64,000 nucleotides of DNA, from positions 6,278,501-6,342,500 of the forward strand of contig NZ_CP012670.1 of NCBI RefSeq assembly GCF_004135735.1, written 5' to 3'. Origin of the DNA: Sorangium cellulosum. GTDB taxonomy: Bacteria; Myxococcota_A; Polyangia; Polyangiales; Polyangiaceae. Position numbers and translations under genes: made by a program. This document shows positions 1 through 8,910 of this stretch, one piece after another (the first letter of the stretch is position 1; each line of letters begins with the position of its first letter). The notes below the pieces were generated by a model that worked only from the letters and a program-made list of their open reading frames with translations, made no database searches and was not told where the DNA came from.

Positions 1-48
1 TGGATATGGCGGTCGTCGGGGCGGCCGCGCGTCACCGGGGCGCCTCCC

Positions 49-315
49 TCAGCGAGGAGGCGGGGTGCAGGTGAAGCACTCGCCGCACTCGTAGTGCTGC
101 GTCGTGGTGCCCCACGCGATCCGGTTGTTGCAGCAGTCGCGGCCGTACTGGCCGACGACGGTGGTGTAGCTCTGGTCGCTGTAATAGGTGCAGTTTCCCC
201 CCGGCGCCGCCTCGCTCGAGGGGACCAACAGGGCAGTGGTGCCCAACATCGCTGCGCCTGCCGTCAGGGCAGCGAAGAAGTAACGAACGCGGGCAGCAGG
301 GCTGAGACGACGCAT
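49..315 (-). CDS. Small secreted cysteine-containing protein, DUF6289-like
   Basis: An 88-residue protein with a clear Sec signal peptide: an Arg-rich n-region, a hydrophobic stretch around residues 11-30, and a likely cut after SSEA. The mature part is about 50 residues with Tyr-rich and Cys-rich motifs (NCTYYSD, YGRDCCNN, CGECFTC). The YYSD...VVGxxGxxC pattern matches the small DUF6289 proteins of myxobacteria and actinobacteria, whose function is unknown. The six cysteines suggest disulfides outside the cytoplasm. The ATG at 315 is the only start that includes the full signal peptide. Its 5' flank is shared with the CorA remnant on the other strand. The family call rests on pattern memory only. 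Confidence 0.72.
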   Translation of the reverse strand: MRRLSPAARVRYFFAALTAGAAMLGTTALLVPSSEAAPGGNCTYYSDQSYTTVVGQYGRDCCNNRIAWGTTTQHYECGECFTCTPPPR

Positions 316-473
316 GGACGCTCCTCTTGCAATGGGGGCCTGTTTCGGCCTCCGAAGCGATGCGAGGCAGCTTAGACCGCTCGCTCGGCTCGAGCAAGCG
401 CTCCGGCCGGAGCGGCCTTTGCGGAGCTCTGCAAAGTTTCATTCGGCGGGAGGAGGCGGCGAGCTCGTGAGCG

Positions 474-773
474 CGGTTCACGAAGGCAAGAGAGGCATCC
501 TGCCACCAGCTCCACCTGTCCGGGATGTCGAACCGGATGAACGAGATCATGAAGGTGCTCACGATCACCTCGACGATCTTCCTGCCCGTCACCGCGATCG
601 CGGGCATTTACGGGATGAGCTTCCACCACGAGAGCTCGCCGTACGACATGCCGGAGCTCGACGGGTATCATGGCTACCCGCTCGTCTGGTGCCTGACGCT
701 GGCGAGCGTCATCGGCCTGCTCGCCGACTACCGCCGCGAGGGCTGGCTCGGGAAGGGCGGCGACGACGGCTGA
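474..773 (+). pseudogene. C-terminal remnant of a CorA-type Mg/Co transporter
   Basis: The frame ending at 773 reads HLSGMSNRMNEIMKVLT, then a hydrophobic helix, then IAGIYGMSF, then PLVWCLTL and a basic tail. This is the order of the last two membrane helices of CorA. The signature YGMN is YGMS here, so the ion-selectivity Asn is lost. The cytoplasmic domain of about 250 residues is absent; upstream of about 510 the frame no longer resembles CorA. The first in-frame ATG is at 525 (82 residues). I read it as a decayed gene, although a short two-helix protein could still be made. Confidence 0.6.
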
Positions 774-960
774 GCCGACGCGGCGCGCGACCGGCCGCGC
801 GACCGGCCGCCTCCGCGGCGGCGAACGGCATGTGCGGGCGCGGATCACATGGTCGGATGGAACGCGGTCGTGGACGCGGGCGTGGACGCAGGCCTACGGA
901 CGGCGGCGTGACGAAGCTGCCAATTGACTTGGGATCGCCGCAGCCGGTATCTCAGAGTGC

Positions 961-2052
961 GTGCCTCGCTGGCTCTCCTGGCTGCTGCCATGTGCTCTCG
1001 CGATGTCCGTCGCCGGTGTCGGGAATACGGCGAGCGCGGACGAGCCCTACGACGATCGGGACGTGCGCGCGGCGTCGATGACGGCGGGGCTGCTGCGCCG
1101 CGCCAGGCAGGCGCACGCGGCCAGGCGGCTGGTGACGGCGGCGGCGACCTACGAGCGGGCGCTGGAGGCCGCGCAGGGGGCGTGGACGACCGACGCGGAG
1201 CGGGCGACGATCGCCGGTGAGCTCGGGCTGGTCGAGCTCGCGCTGGGGCGGCATCGGGACGCGGCGACCCACCTGGCGCAGTGCCTCCAGCACCGGGGCG
1301 TGATCAGCGGATGGCTCCGCGGCCAGGTCGATGATGGCCTGCAGCGCGCCGCGAAGCGCGTGGTGACGGTCTACGTGACGACCAATCCGCCGGGCGCCGA
1401 GGTCCTGATCGACGGACAGGCGCTCTCCCCGCCGGAGCCGGTCCACGAGGTGTTCGTGGAGCCGGGGGAGCACACCGTGCGGGCGCGGCTCGAGGGGCAC
1501 GAGGAGGCGGAGCGCTCGTTCACCGCCGAGGCTGGCCTGACGCACCCGATCGTCCTCAAGCTGCCGCGCCTCCCGGAGCGCGTCGCGCGCGCGCCGGAGG
1601 CGGCCGCTGCTGCGCCGCGCTCGGCGGCTCCGGCCGCGCCTCCGGCGGGGTCGACCTTCCCGCTGGCGGAGCTGCGCATCGGCGGGGTGGCGCTCACGAC
1701 GGCGGCGGTGGCGGCCGGCACGGTCTTCCTCCTGCGGTCCGGCGTCCTCCGCGACGACCTCGCCGCGCAGGAGGCCGCGCTCCGCCGCGGGGGGTGGGAC
1801 CCGTCCGCGTGCGGGGGGGCGGACGCGCCGCTGGCCTGCACCGAGCTCCGCGACACCGCCGAGGCGCGGGACCTGTTCCGCGGGCTCGGGGTGGGGACGC
1901 TGGCGGCGGGCGGCGTCTTCGCGGCCGTGACGGTGGCCGCGTTCCTCGCGGAGCCGTCGTCCATGGCGAGCGAGCCGGCCCGCCAGGGCGTCCGCGTCGT
2001 GCCGGTGATGACGGCAGAGCGGGCGGGGGTCTTCCTTCAGGGCACGTGGTGA
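961..2052 (+). CDS. PEGA-domain protein with signal peptide and internal membrane segments
   Basis: A 363-residue protein from a GTG start at 961, chosen because it gives an intact signal peptide (hydrophobic LLPCALAMSVAGV, cut near ASA). Residues about 40-130 are an Ala/Arg-rich helical region that may be TPR-like. Residues about 135-205 are a PEGA domain (VTTNPPGAEVLIDGQALSPP, then VEPGEHTVRARLEGHEE), a surface beta-fold common in myxobacterial envelope proteins. An Ala/Pro linker follows, then hydrophobic stretches near 240-255 and 310-330 around a Cys-containing loop. The likely role is envelope scaffolding, by family analogy. It stands alone with no obvious operon partner. Confidence 0.83.
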   Translation: MPRWLSWLLPCALAMSVAGVGNTASADEPYDDRDVRAASMTAGLLRRARQAHAARRLVTAAATYERALEAAQGAWTTDAERATIAGELGLVELALGRHRDAATHLAQCLQHRGVISGWLRGQVDDGLQRAAKRVVTVYVTTNPPGAEVLIDGQALSPPEPVHEVFVEPGEHTVRARLEGHEEAERSFTAEAGLTHPIVLKLPRLPERVARAPEAAAAAPRSAAPAAPPAGSTFPLAELRIGGVALTTAAVAAGTVFLLRSGVLRDDLAAQEAALRRGGWDPSACGGADAPLACTELRDTAEARDLFRGLGVGTLAAGGVFAAVTVAAFLAEPSSMASEPARQGVRVVPVMTAERAGVFLQGTW

Positions 2053-2127
2053 CGAGGCACGCCCTGCTTCAGCGACGACGGAGCAGCGACATCCGACCAC
2101 CGCGAGACGCGGCGCGGTCCGGCGCGA

Positions 2128-2835
2128 TCACTGCACAACGAGGTCTCCGGCCCGGCGCGGCGCGACCTCGTAGGTCTCCTCGTACTGCGCGGCGAGGCCG
2201 GTCACCTCGATGACCTGATCGACGGTGAGCGACGCCATGTCGATGACCGGCTGACCCTCCACGAGGTGCACGTAGACCTGGACCTCGCCCGAGCCGTCGT
2301 CGATGTACACCTGGAACCCGTAGGGCTGTTCTTCCACCACGGCCCTGGTCACGCTGCCGCTCACGCGCACCAGCAGGCCCTCGATCGGCTCTCCGACCTC
2401 GCCGGTCGTCACGTCCCTCGGCTCGACGGGTTCCGTTCCGTCGAGCGCCGCGACCGAGGCGGCCTCGGTGTTCAGCACCGTCTGCTCGGCCGTCTGACCG
2501 AGCCGCCCCGTGACGCGCACGCGGCGATCGAGGTCGAGATCGAGCGCGTCGGGCAGGCTCACGTAGATGCCCCCGGTGGTGTCCTGCAGGGCGAAGCCCT
2601 GGTCTCCGGTCGCCGAGTTGAACGTGCCGGGCGCGACGGTCACGACCCCCTCGACCGTCGCCACGGAGCCCTCGGCCAGGCCGCGGGCCTCGGCGACGGT
2701 GACGACAGCCTCCTGTTCCGGAGAGGCTGGCGCTCCGCTGGAGCCGCAGCCAGCCGTCGCGAGGAGCCAGGTGGTGGCGGCGATCGCCATGGCGGTTGAG
2801 CTCCATCGTCGCGCGGGCGCATTCTGCCGAGCCAT
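2128..2835 (-). CDS. Putative OB-fold lipoprotein
   Basis: A predicted lipoprotein of about 235 residues. From the ATG at 2835 there is a basic n-region, a hydrophobic segment (AIAATTWLLATAG) and a Cys as lipidation site. The body has two similar halves with the pattern of nucleic-acid-binding-like OB folds (ATVEGVVTVAPGTF...FALQDTTGGIYV and VRVSGSVTRAV...FQVYIDDGSGEVQVYV), as in the YhcR/BOF-type domains of exported proteins. Partner and ligand are unknown. Starting at 2835 makes its ATG overlap the ATG of the divergent kinase; a start at 2790 would leave 43 bases between them but lose the basic residues. Confidence 0.7.
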   Translation of the reverse strand: MARQNAPARRWSSTAMAIAATTWLLATAGCGSSGAPASPEQEAVVTVAEARGLAEGSVATVEGVVTVAPGTFNSATGDQGFALQDTTGGIYVSLPDALDLDLDRRVRVTGRLGQTAEQTVLNTEAASVAALDGTEPVEPRDVTTGEVGEPIEGLLVRVSGSVTRAVVEEQPYGFQVYIDDGSGEVQVYVHLVEGQPVIDMASLTVDQVIEVTGLAAQYEETYEVAPRRAGDLVVQ

Positions 2836-5800
2836 GCGAGCAGGGGAGCTTGTCGACGACCGATTCGCGCTCGAGGCGCAGATCGGTGCGGGCGGGATGG
2901 GCACGGTGTGGCGGGCGCTGGACCGCGCGACGGGCGAGGCGGTGGCGCTGAAGCTCCTGCGCGATCCGGTGGGCGGCGACGCCGCGCGCTTTGCGCAGGA
3001 GGCACGCATCCTCGCGGCGATCGAGCACCCTCATGTGGTGCGCTACGTGGGGCACGGCCTCGCGCCGACGAGGGAGCCCTACCTCGCGATGGAGTGGCTG
3101 AGGGGCGAGGACCTCGCCGCGCGCCTCTCGCGCGGAGGCCTCACGCTGGAGGACGGCTTGAACCTCGTCCAGCGAGCCGCTGGCGCGCTCGGCGCAGTGC
3201 ACGCGCGGGGGATCGTCCACCGCGACGTGAAGCCGAGCAATCTGTTCCTCGTGGGCGGCGACGTGGCGCGCGTGAAGCTGCTCGATTTCGGGATCGCACG
3301 GCAACCGGGCGTGCTGGCGAGCTTGACGCAGACAGGCGCGATCCTGGGGACGCCCGGATACCTGGCGCCGGAGCAGGCGCAGGGCGAGCGTGAGGTGGGG
3401 CCGCAGGCGGACGTCTTCGCGCTCGGTGCGGTGCTGTTCGAGTGCGTGACGGGGAGCGCTGCGTTCCGAGGAATGCAGGTGATGGCGCTCCTGGCCAAGC
3501 TTCTCCTGGAAGAGCCGCCGCGGCTCATCGAGGTCCGCGCGGACGTGCCGCGCGAGCTCTCGGAGCTCTGCCATCGGATGCTCGCGAAGGATCCCAGGGC
3601 GCGGCCTGCCCACGGCGCCGCCGTGGCGGAGGCGCTCGCCCGGCTCCCGAGGGGGGCCGCTTCGCGCGCGGCTCCTCGGCAGGACGCGGCCCGCGCTCCG
3701 ATCGGCACCACGGAGCGGCGGCTGGTCTCGATCCTGGCGATCGCGCCCCCGCAGGAGGAGCCGGCGGGCCAGGACGACGCGACCGTGCCCGTGGCAGCGG
3801 CCTCGTGGAAGATCGTGCGGGACGCGGTGCAGCCGCTCGGGGCCACCGTGGACGTGCTCGCGGACGGGACGACGCTCGTCGTGCTGGAGGGCGCGGGCAA
3901 CGCGACGGATCAGGCGGCGCGCGCGGCCCGTTGCGCGCTCCGTGTCCGCGCGGACCTGCCGCGCGCGGAGATGGCCCTCGTGACCGGGCGCGGGGATACG
4001 ACGGAGCGACAGCAGGTGGGTGAGATCGTCGAGCGAGCCGCGACGCTGCTCGGGCAGATGCGCGCTCACGGGAGCGCCAGAGCGCCGGGCATGGTCCTCG
4101 ACGAGGTCACGCGGGCGCTCCTCGATACGCGCTTCGAGGTGACGGAGAGCGGAGAGCTCTGGGTGCTCGTTCGCGAGCGCATGCTGGGTGAGCAGCCGCG
4201 GCTGCTGCTCGGCAGGCCCAGCCCGTTCGTGGGCCGGGACCGGGAGCTGCAGCACCTGCTCGGCCTCCTGGAGGACGCGTTCGAGGATCGGAGGGCGGTC
4301 GCGGTCACGGTGACCGCGCCGGCGGGAATGGGCAAGTCGCGGCTGCGGCTGGAGCTCATGGCGAGGTTGAGCGACCGCGTACCGAATCTGGCCGTCGTCA
4401 TCGGAAGAGGCGATTCGCTGGGCGCCAAAGGAGGGCTCGGGCTGCTCGGCTCCGGGCTTCGAGGCACGCTGGGCATCGAGGCAGGTGAGCGGCCCTCGGC
4501 GCAGCAGGAGAAGATCCGCTCGGCGGTGGAGAGGACCGTCGCCGGCGACGCGGCCGAGCGCGTGGCGGAGTTCCTGGGAGAGCTGGTGGGAGCGCCGTTC
4601 CCGGACGAGAAGAGCCCGCGGCTCCGGGCGGCGCGCCGCAACGCGCAGCTCATGGCCGAGCAGGTGGAGTCGGCGTGCCTGGATTTCGTGCGGGCGGTGA
4701 CGCGGAGAGGGCCGCTGCTCTGGGTGCTGGAGGATCTGCACTGGGGTGATCCGGCCAGCGTGAAGCTCTGCGACGTGGCGCTGCGCGAGCTCAGGGACGA
4801 GCCGTTCGGGGTGCTCGCGTTCGCGCGGCCCGAGCTGCACGAGATCTTTCCCAGGCTGTGGGCGGAGCGGAACGCGCAGGAGGTCCGCCTGGGTCCGCTG
4901 TCGAAGCGGGCCGCGGAGGCGATGGTGTCGGCCGCGCTGCGCGATCCGGCCGCCGCGCGACAGATCGCGGCGCTCGTGGAGCGCGCGGAGGGAAATGCGT
5001 TCTTCATCGAGGAGCTGATCCGGGCGGCGGTGGACGGACGCAGCGATACGCTGCCGGAGACGGTGCTTGGGATGGTGGAGGCAAGGCTATCGGCGCTCCC
5101 GCCGGAAGCCCGGCGCCTCCTGCGCGCAGCGAGCGTCTTCGGGGATCGTTTCTGGAAGAGCGGCGTGCTGGCCCTCCTGGACGAGGAGGCGGCGCGTTCG
5201 GAGGAGCTGCTCGCGGATCTCATCCAGCGCGAGATCGTGGCGCGGCGGGTCGAGCGTCGCTTCGCAGGGGAGGAGGAATACGCGTTCCGGCACGCGCTGG
5301 TCCGACAGGCAGCCTACGCGATGCTCCTGGATCGCGACCGGCAGGTCGGCCACGGGCTGGCCGGGGCCTGGCTGGAACGCGCCGGTGAGCCGGATCCTGT
5401 CGTGCTCGCCGAGCATTTCGAGCGGGGAGCGGTCCGCGGGAAGGCGGCTCTCTGGCACGCGAGGGCGGCGGAGCGCGCGCTGCGGAGCCTGGATCTGGCG
5501 CCAGCGCTCTCTTCTGCGCGGCGCGGGCTCGCGATGGAGCCGGAGGGGGAGCGCTCGCCGGAGCTGTGGGTGCACGTGACGGAAGCCGCCGGGTACACGG
5601 GGGACCACGCGGAGGCGATGAGGGCGGCGGAAGAGGTGATGGCGCGGGCGAGCGTCGGCTCGCCGACGTATTGCCGAGCGCTGGGGCTCGCCCTCCTCTT
5701 GGCGCTGATGCTGCGTCGTCCCGAGGCGCTCTCCGCCCTCATGGATCGGCTGCTCAAGACCCAGCCGGCGGCCGACGCCATCATGTCGCTGGCGCACGCG

Positions 5801-6742
5801 CTCTCCACGGCGGTGTTCGTGCTGCTGATCGGGGGGCAACGGGACGCAGCCGCGCTCTTCCTGGGGCGGCTGCGCGCGATCGCTGCGCCCGCCGTGGAAG
5901 AGGACCCCTCCGTCACGGCCTACGTCGACGAGGCGTCGGCCTTCTGGGAGTGCTATGTGGAGCGGAACCCGTGGGCAGCGATGCGGCTTCACGCCGCCGC
6001 CGGGCAGCGGCTCGCGATCGCCGAGGACCTGCTGAGCATGCCCCACTCCATCGCCTTCATGGGCTGGGACTACGCGATGCTCGGGGCGTTCGAGGAGGCG
6101 GAGCGCTGCGTGGAGCGCTCGCTGTCTGTCGCTCGATCGGCTCGAGCCAACGAGCCGCTCTCGCGGCTCGTCCTGGCGAACGTTCGCCTCGGCGAGCTCA
6201 GGCTGGACGAGACCGTCGCAGCCGCGGAGGCCGCGCTGGAAGAGGCGCGCTCGCAGGGCGAAGGGGTGGCGATCATGGCGGCGCAGGTCGCGCTCGCCGA
6301 GGCGCGGCTCCTGCGCGGGGAGGTCGACGCCGCCGCGGAGGTGCTCGACGGCTCCGACGCGGGGACATCGGGGCTCGTGACGGTCGACGCCATGGCGCGC
6401 GGGCTCCGGGCGAAGCTCCTCCTCGCCCGCGGTCGCGCCGAGGAAGCGGCGCGGGAGGCGGAGCAGGTGATCGCGCTCGTCCGTGGCGCAGGCGTGTTCG
6501 ACGCGCGCCACGCGTCCCTCCTGCTCACGCGCGCGGAGGCGCTCGACGCCGCCGGCGAGGCCGAGGCGGCGCGCGCGGCCCTCCGCGAGGCGCGTGAGGA
6601 CCTGCTCACCCGGGCTGCGCGGATCGAGGATCCCGCCTATCGGCGGAGCTTCCTCGAGCGCGTCCCCGAGCACGCCCGCACGCTCCTCGTGGCGCGCGAG
6701 TGGCTGGGTGAGGGGACGTGCCCTGGGATGGCCGGCCCTTGA
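2834..6742 (+). CDS. Ser/Thr protein kinase fused to AAA ATPase and helical repeats (PknK-like)
   Basis: A 1302-residue multidomain signalling protein. Residues 1-270 are a Hanks-type kinase with glycine loop GAGGMGTVW, HRDVKPSN catalytic loop, DFG and a GTPGYLAPEQ activation segment. Residues about 295-450 resemble a degenerate nucleotide-cyclase-like domain (RLVSILAIA... and IVERAATLLGQM) without visible catalytic aspartates. From about 465 there is an AAA_16/STAND-like ATPase with Walker A GMGKSR and LLWVLEDLHWGD as Walker B. The C-terminal 450 residues are Ala/Leu/Glu-rich helical repeats of TPR type. This layout is common and expanded in Sorangium-type genomes. The ATG at 2834 lies close before the kinase fold (GELVDDRFALEAQIG). 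The substrate is unknown. Confidence 0.93.
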   Translation: MRAGELVDDRFALEAQIGAGGMGTVWRALDRATGEAVALKLLRDPVGGDAARFAQEARILAAIEHPHVVRYVGHGLAPTREPYLAMEWLRGEDLAARLSRGGLTLEDGLNLVQRAAGALGAVHARGIVHRDVKPSNLFLVGGDVARVKLLDFGIARQPGVLASLTQTGAILGTPGYLAPEQAQGEREVGPQADVFALGAVLFECVTGSAAFRGMQVMALLAKLLLEEPPRLIEVRADVPRELSELCHRMLAKDPRARPAHGAAVAEALARLPRGAASRAAPRQDAARAPIGTTERRLVSILAIAPPQEEPAGQDDATVPVAAASWKIVRDAVQPLGATVDVLADGTTLVVLEGAGNATDQAARAARCALRVRADLPRAEMALVTGRGDTTERQQVGEIVERAATLLGQMRAHGSARAPGMVLDEVTRALLDTRFEVTESGELWVLVRERMLGEQPRLLLGRPSPFVGRDRELQHLLGLLEDAFEDRRAVAVTVTAPAGMGKSRLRLELMARLSDRVPNLAVVIGRGDSLGAKGGLGLLGSGLRGTLGIEAGERPSAQQEKIRSAVERTVAGDAAERVAEFLGELVGAPFPDEKSPRLRAARRNAQLMAEQVESACLDFVRAVTRRGPLLWVLEDLHWGDPASVKLCDVALRELRDEPFGVLAFARPELHEIFPRLWAERNAQEVRLGPLSKRAAEAMVSAALRDPAAARQIAALVERAEGNAFFIEELIRAAVDGRSDTLPETVLGMVEARLSALPPEARRLLRAASVFGDRFWKSGVLALLDEEAARSEELLADLIQREIVARRVERRFAGEEEYAFRHALVRQAAYAMLLDRDRQVGHGLAGAWLERAGEPDPVVLAEHFERGAVRGKAALWHARAAERALRSLDLAPALSSARRGLAMEPEGERSPELWVHVTEAAGYTGDHAEAMRAAEEVMARASVGSPTYCRALGLALLLALMLRRPEALSALMDRLLKTQPAADAIMSLAHALSTAVFVLLIGGQRDAAALFLGRLRAIAAPAVEEDPSVTAYVDEASAFWECYVERNPWAAMRLHAAAGQRLAIAEDLLSMPHSIAFMGWDYAMLGAFEEAERCVERSLSVARSARANEPLSRLVLANVRLGELRLDETVAAAEAALEEARSQGEGVAIMAAQVALAEARLLRGEVDAAAEVLDGSDAGTSGLVTVDAMARGLRAKLLLARGRAEEAAREAEQVIALVRGAGVFDARHASLLLTRAEALDAAGEAEAARAALREAREDLLTRAARIEDPAYRRSFLERVPEHARTLLVAREWLGEGTCPGMAGP

Positions 6743-6834
6743 GCGCTCTCGCACGGTCGGCTGCCCCCCAATGGCCGCTGCACACCTTCAGCGCAGTGCT
6801 TCCCTGACCAGGCTGCACTATCCTTGGACTTACC

Positions 6835-7671
6835 GTGAACCTGCTGTGGCAGTCGTTCCCCATGCCCGAAGGTCGACGCGCCCAGGCTTGGCGACATCAT
6901 CCCACCTACAGGCGACCAGCCCATTTTCACGACGAACCGGAGCTCAATCTCGTCGTCCGGGGAACTGCCATCTTCCGCGTGGGGCATCGTCGCGTTCCGA
7001 TGGACCGCGGATTGCTGTTCTGGTATCCGCCCGGGCTGGATCACTATCTCGAAGACGCCAGCCCAGACCTCGAGCTCTACGTGGTAGGGTTCCGGCCCGA
7101 GCTGCTCGATGCGTTCGCGCGCGAGCACGGCTGCGCGCCGAGCTTCTCTCGGCCTGAGCAGCGCCTCGACGAGGCCGCCTTGTTGGCTTGTGCGCACGCC
7201 ATGGCCCAGGTGCCCGACAGCCGCGACAACCCGGCTGTCGAAGGACGGCTGCTCGATTTGTGTGCAGTGCTGGCCCAGATGACACCTCCTCCGCAGATGA
7301 GCCTTGGCCACCGTGCCGCGGCCCTGCTGGTCGAGGCGCCAAGCCTCCGCCGCGACGAGCTGACCCGACGCCTGGCCAGCAACCGCGGCGATGTGAGCCG
7401 CAATTTTCGCCGCGACCAGGGCCTGTCGTTGACGGAGTACAAGAACCGGCTGCAAACGCTGAAGCTCCTCGAGCTGCTCGAACAGGGCTGCGACCACTTG
7501 ACTCATGCGGCGCTCGAAGCCGGGTTCGGCAGCTACTCGCGCTGTCACCAGGTGATCAGAGAGCTGCTGGGCATGGCGCCCAGCGCGCTCCTCGACCCAG
7601 GCACCCGGAGACGACTCGCCGACAGGCTGGAACCGTTGAGCGCACAGCACGACTGCGGAGATCCCGGGTAG
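6835..7671 (+). CDS. AraC-family transcriptional regulator
   Basis: A 278-residue protein from a GTG at 6835; an ATG at 6862 is an alternative. The N-terminal half is a cupin-like sensor (HFHDEPELNLVVRG, then GLLFWYPPGLDHYL). The C-terminal 110 residues carry two helix-turn-helix units of AraC type (DELTRRLASNRGDVSRNFRR...LTEYKNRLQ and LTHAALEAGFGSYSRCHQV). It is followed 114 bases later by the GH16 gene on the same strand, so it may regulate that gene, though only position supports this. The sequence downstream has somewhat lower GC than the left flank. Confidence 0.87.
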   Translation: MNLLWQSFPMPEGRRAQAWRHHPTYRRPAHFHDEPELNLVVRGTAIFRVGHRRVPMDRGLLFWYPPGLDHYLEDASPDLELYVVGFRPELLDAFAREHGCAPSFSRPEQRLDEAALLACAHAMAQVPDSRDNPAVEGRLLDLCAVLAQMTPPPQMSLGHRAAALLVEAPSLRRDELTRRLASNRGDVSRNFRRDQGLSLTEYKNRLQTLKLLELLEQGCDHLTHAALEAGFGSYSRCHQVIRELLGMAPSALLDPGTRRRLADRLEPLSAQHDCGDPG

Positions 7672-7785
7672 CTCGCGCACCCAGGCTCATCGTTTCCGGC
7701 GCCGCGGCTCCGCGAATCGGCGTTCAGGCCGCGAAAACGCACAAAATTTGATGCTCGCCGTGCGGCGGCCGAGTATTCGCTCGGC

Positions 7786-8832
7786 ATGCGAAGTCGATCA
7801 GCGCTTGCCTTGCTCGCGCTCCTGGCTTTTTCTGGGTGCTCCAACGGCTCGCCGCGTCCGGACTCCTCCCCCGCCGCTGGTGGAGCTCCCCCCAGCACGG
7901 CGACGGGTGGGGCTGCTGCCGGCCCCATGACCGGCGGCAATGGCGGCATGCCGCCAGAGGTATCCATGACCGGTGGCGCAGGCGGTACGGGCGGCGCAGC
8001 TACGGGCAGCGCAGGTTCCGGTGGGACGGGCGGCGCAGGGATGGGCGGCGCGAGCTCCGGTGGGACGGGCGGCGCAGGGATGGGCGGCGCGAGCTCCGGT
8101 GGGACGGGCGGCGCAACTGCAGGCGGCGCGGGTGGCGCCGCTGGAGATGGCAGCTTCGAGCTCGCCTGGGAAGATCCGTTCGACACCGTCGATCTCACTC
8201 GCTGGCAGCTGATGCTCCATAGCTGGGACGGCAACCTCGCGCAGTTTACCGGCGAAAACGTGGCGGTCAGCGACGGCATCCTGCATCTTTCGCTGACGGC
8301 AGCCAACGATGCAGACAAGCCCTTCCGCGGGGTGGAAATGCGCTCTCGCGAGACGCTGACCTACGGAAAAATAGAAGCGTCAGCTCGGTTTGCGCAGGGC
8401 TCCGCGGTCGTCTCTTCTCTAGTGCTCATCTATACCCCATGGCCCCCCGACGACTGGAACGAGCTCGACATCGAGTTTTTGGGCAAAAACGCCGATCGCA
8501 TTCAGTTCAACCATATGGTGAACATCCCGCCCGCCGATCCGGCCACCGGCCACCTCCAGTTCCCCGAGCTCGTCACTTTGGACTTCAACCCCGCAGCGGG
8601 CTTTCACACCTATGCCATCGAATGGGTGCCCGGCGAGGCGCGCTTCTACGTCGACGGAGCGCTCATGCACACGGCCACCGAGGAAATGGCGCGCATGGTC
8701 CTCCCTCAGAACATCCTCTTGACGATCTGGGCTTCTGGGTCGCCAGATTGGGCAGGCCCCGTCGACAGCAGCACCGCCCCCACGCGCGCCGAGTACGACT
8801 GGCTCCGCGTCTACCGCTACGTCGGTCCGTAG
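7786..8832 (+). CDS. Lipoprotein glycoside hydrolase family 16 (beta-glucanase)
   Basis: A 348-residue protein beginning with a lipoprotein signal (LALLALLAFSGC). Residues 20-120 are a flexible Gly/Ser/Ala/Thr linker containing perfect 33-base repeats (peptide unit about GGTGGAGMGGASS). Residues about 125-347 form a GH16 jelly roll with catalytic motif NELDIEFLG: Glu226 is the expected nucleophile, Asp228 the helper and Glu230 the acid/base. WASGSPDWAG and YDWLRVYRY near the end fit the family. GH16 enzymes cleave beta-1,3/1,4-glucans such as laminarin or fungal wall glucan. The tether suggests surface display. It lies after the AraC regulator and could contribute to predation on fungi. Confidence 0.9.
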   Translation: MRSRSALALLALLAFSGCSNGSPRPDSSPAAGGAPPSTATGGAAAGPMTGGNGGMPPEVSMTGGAGGTGGAATGSAGSGGTGGAGMGGASSGGTGGAGMGGASSGGTGGATAGGAGGAAGDGSFELAWEDPFDTVDLTRWQLMLHSWDGNLAQFTGENVAVSDGILHLSLTAANDADKPFRGVEMRSRETLTYGKIEASARFAQGSAVVSSLVLIYTPWPPDDWNELDIEFLGKNADRIQFNHMVNIPPADPATGHLQFPELVTLDFNPAAGFHTYAIEWVPGEARFYVDGALMHTATEEMARMVLPQNILLTIWASGSPDWAGPVDSSTAPTRAEYDWLRVYRYVGP

Positions 8833-8910
8833 GTGCTTCGTGGTTTCCGAGCCACGGAAAGCGGCGCTGACGCGCGCAACGCATCCGAGCCCCGGAGCGC
8901 GCCCCCGCCG

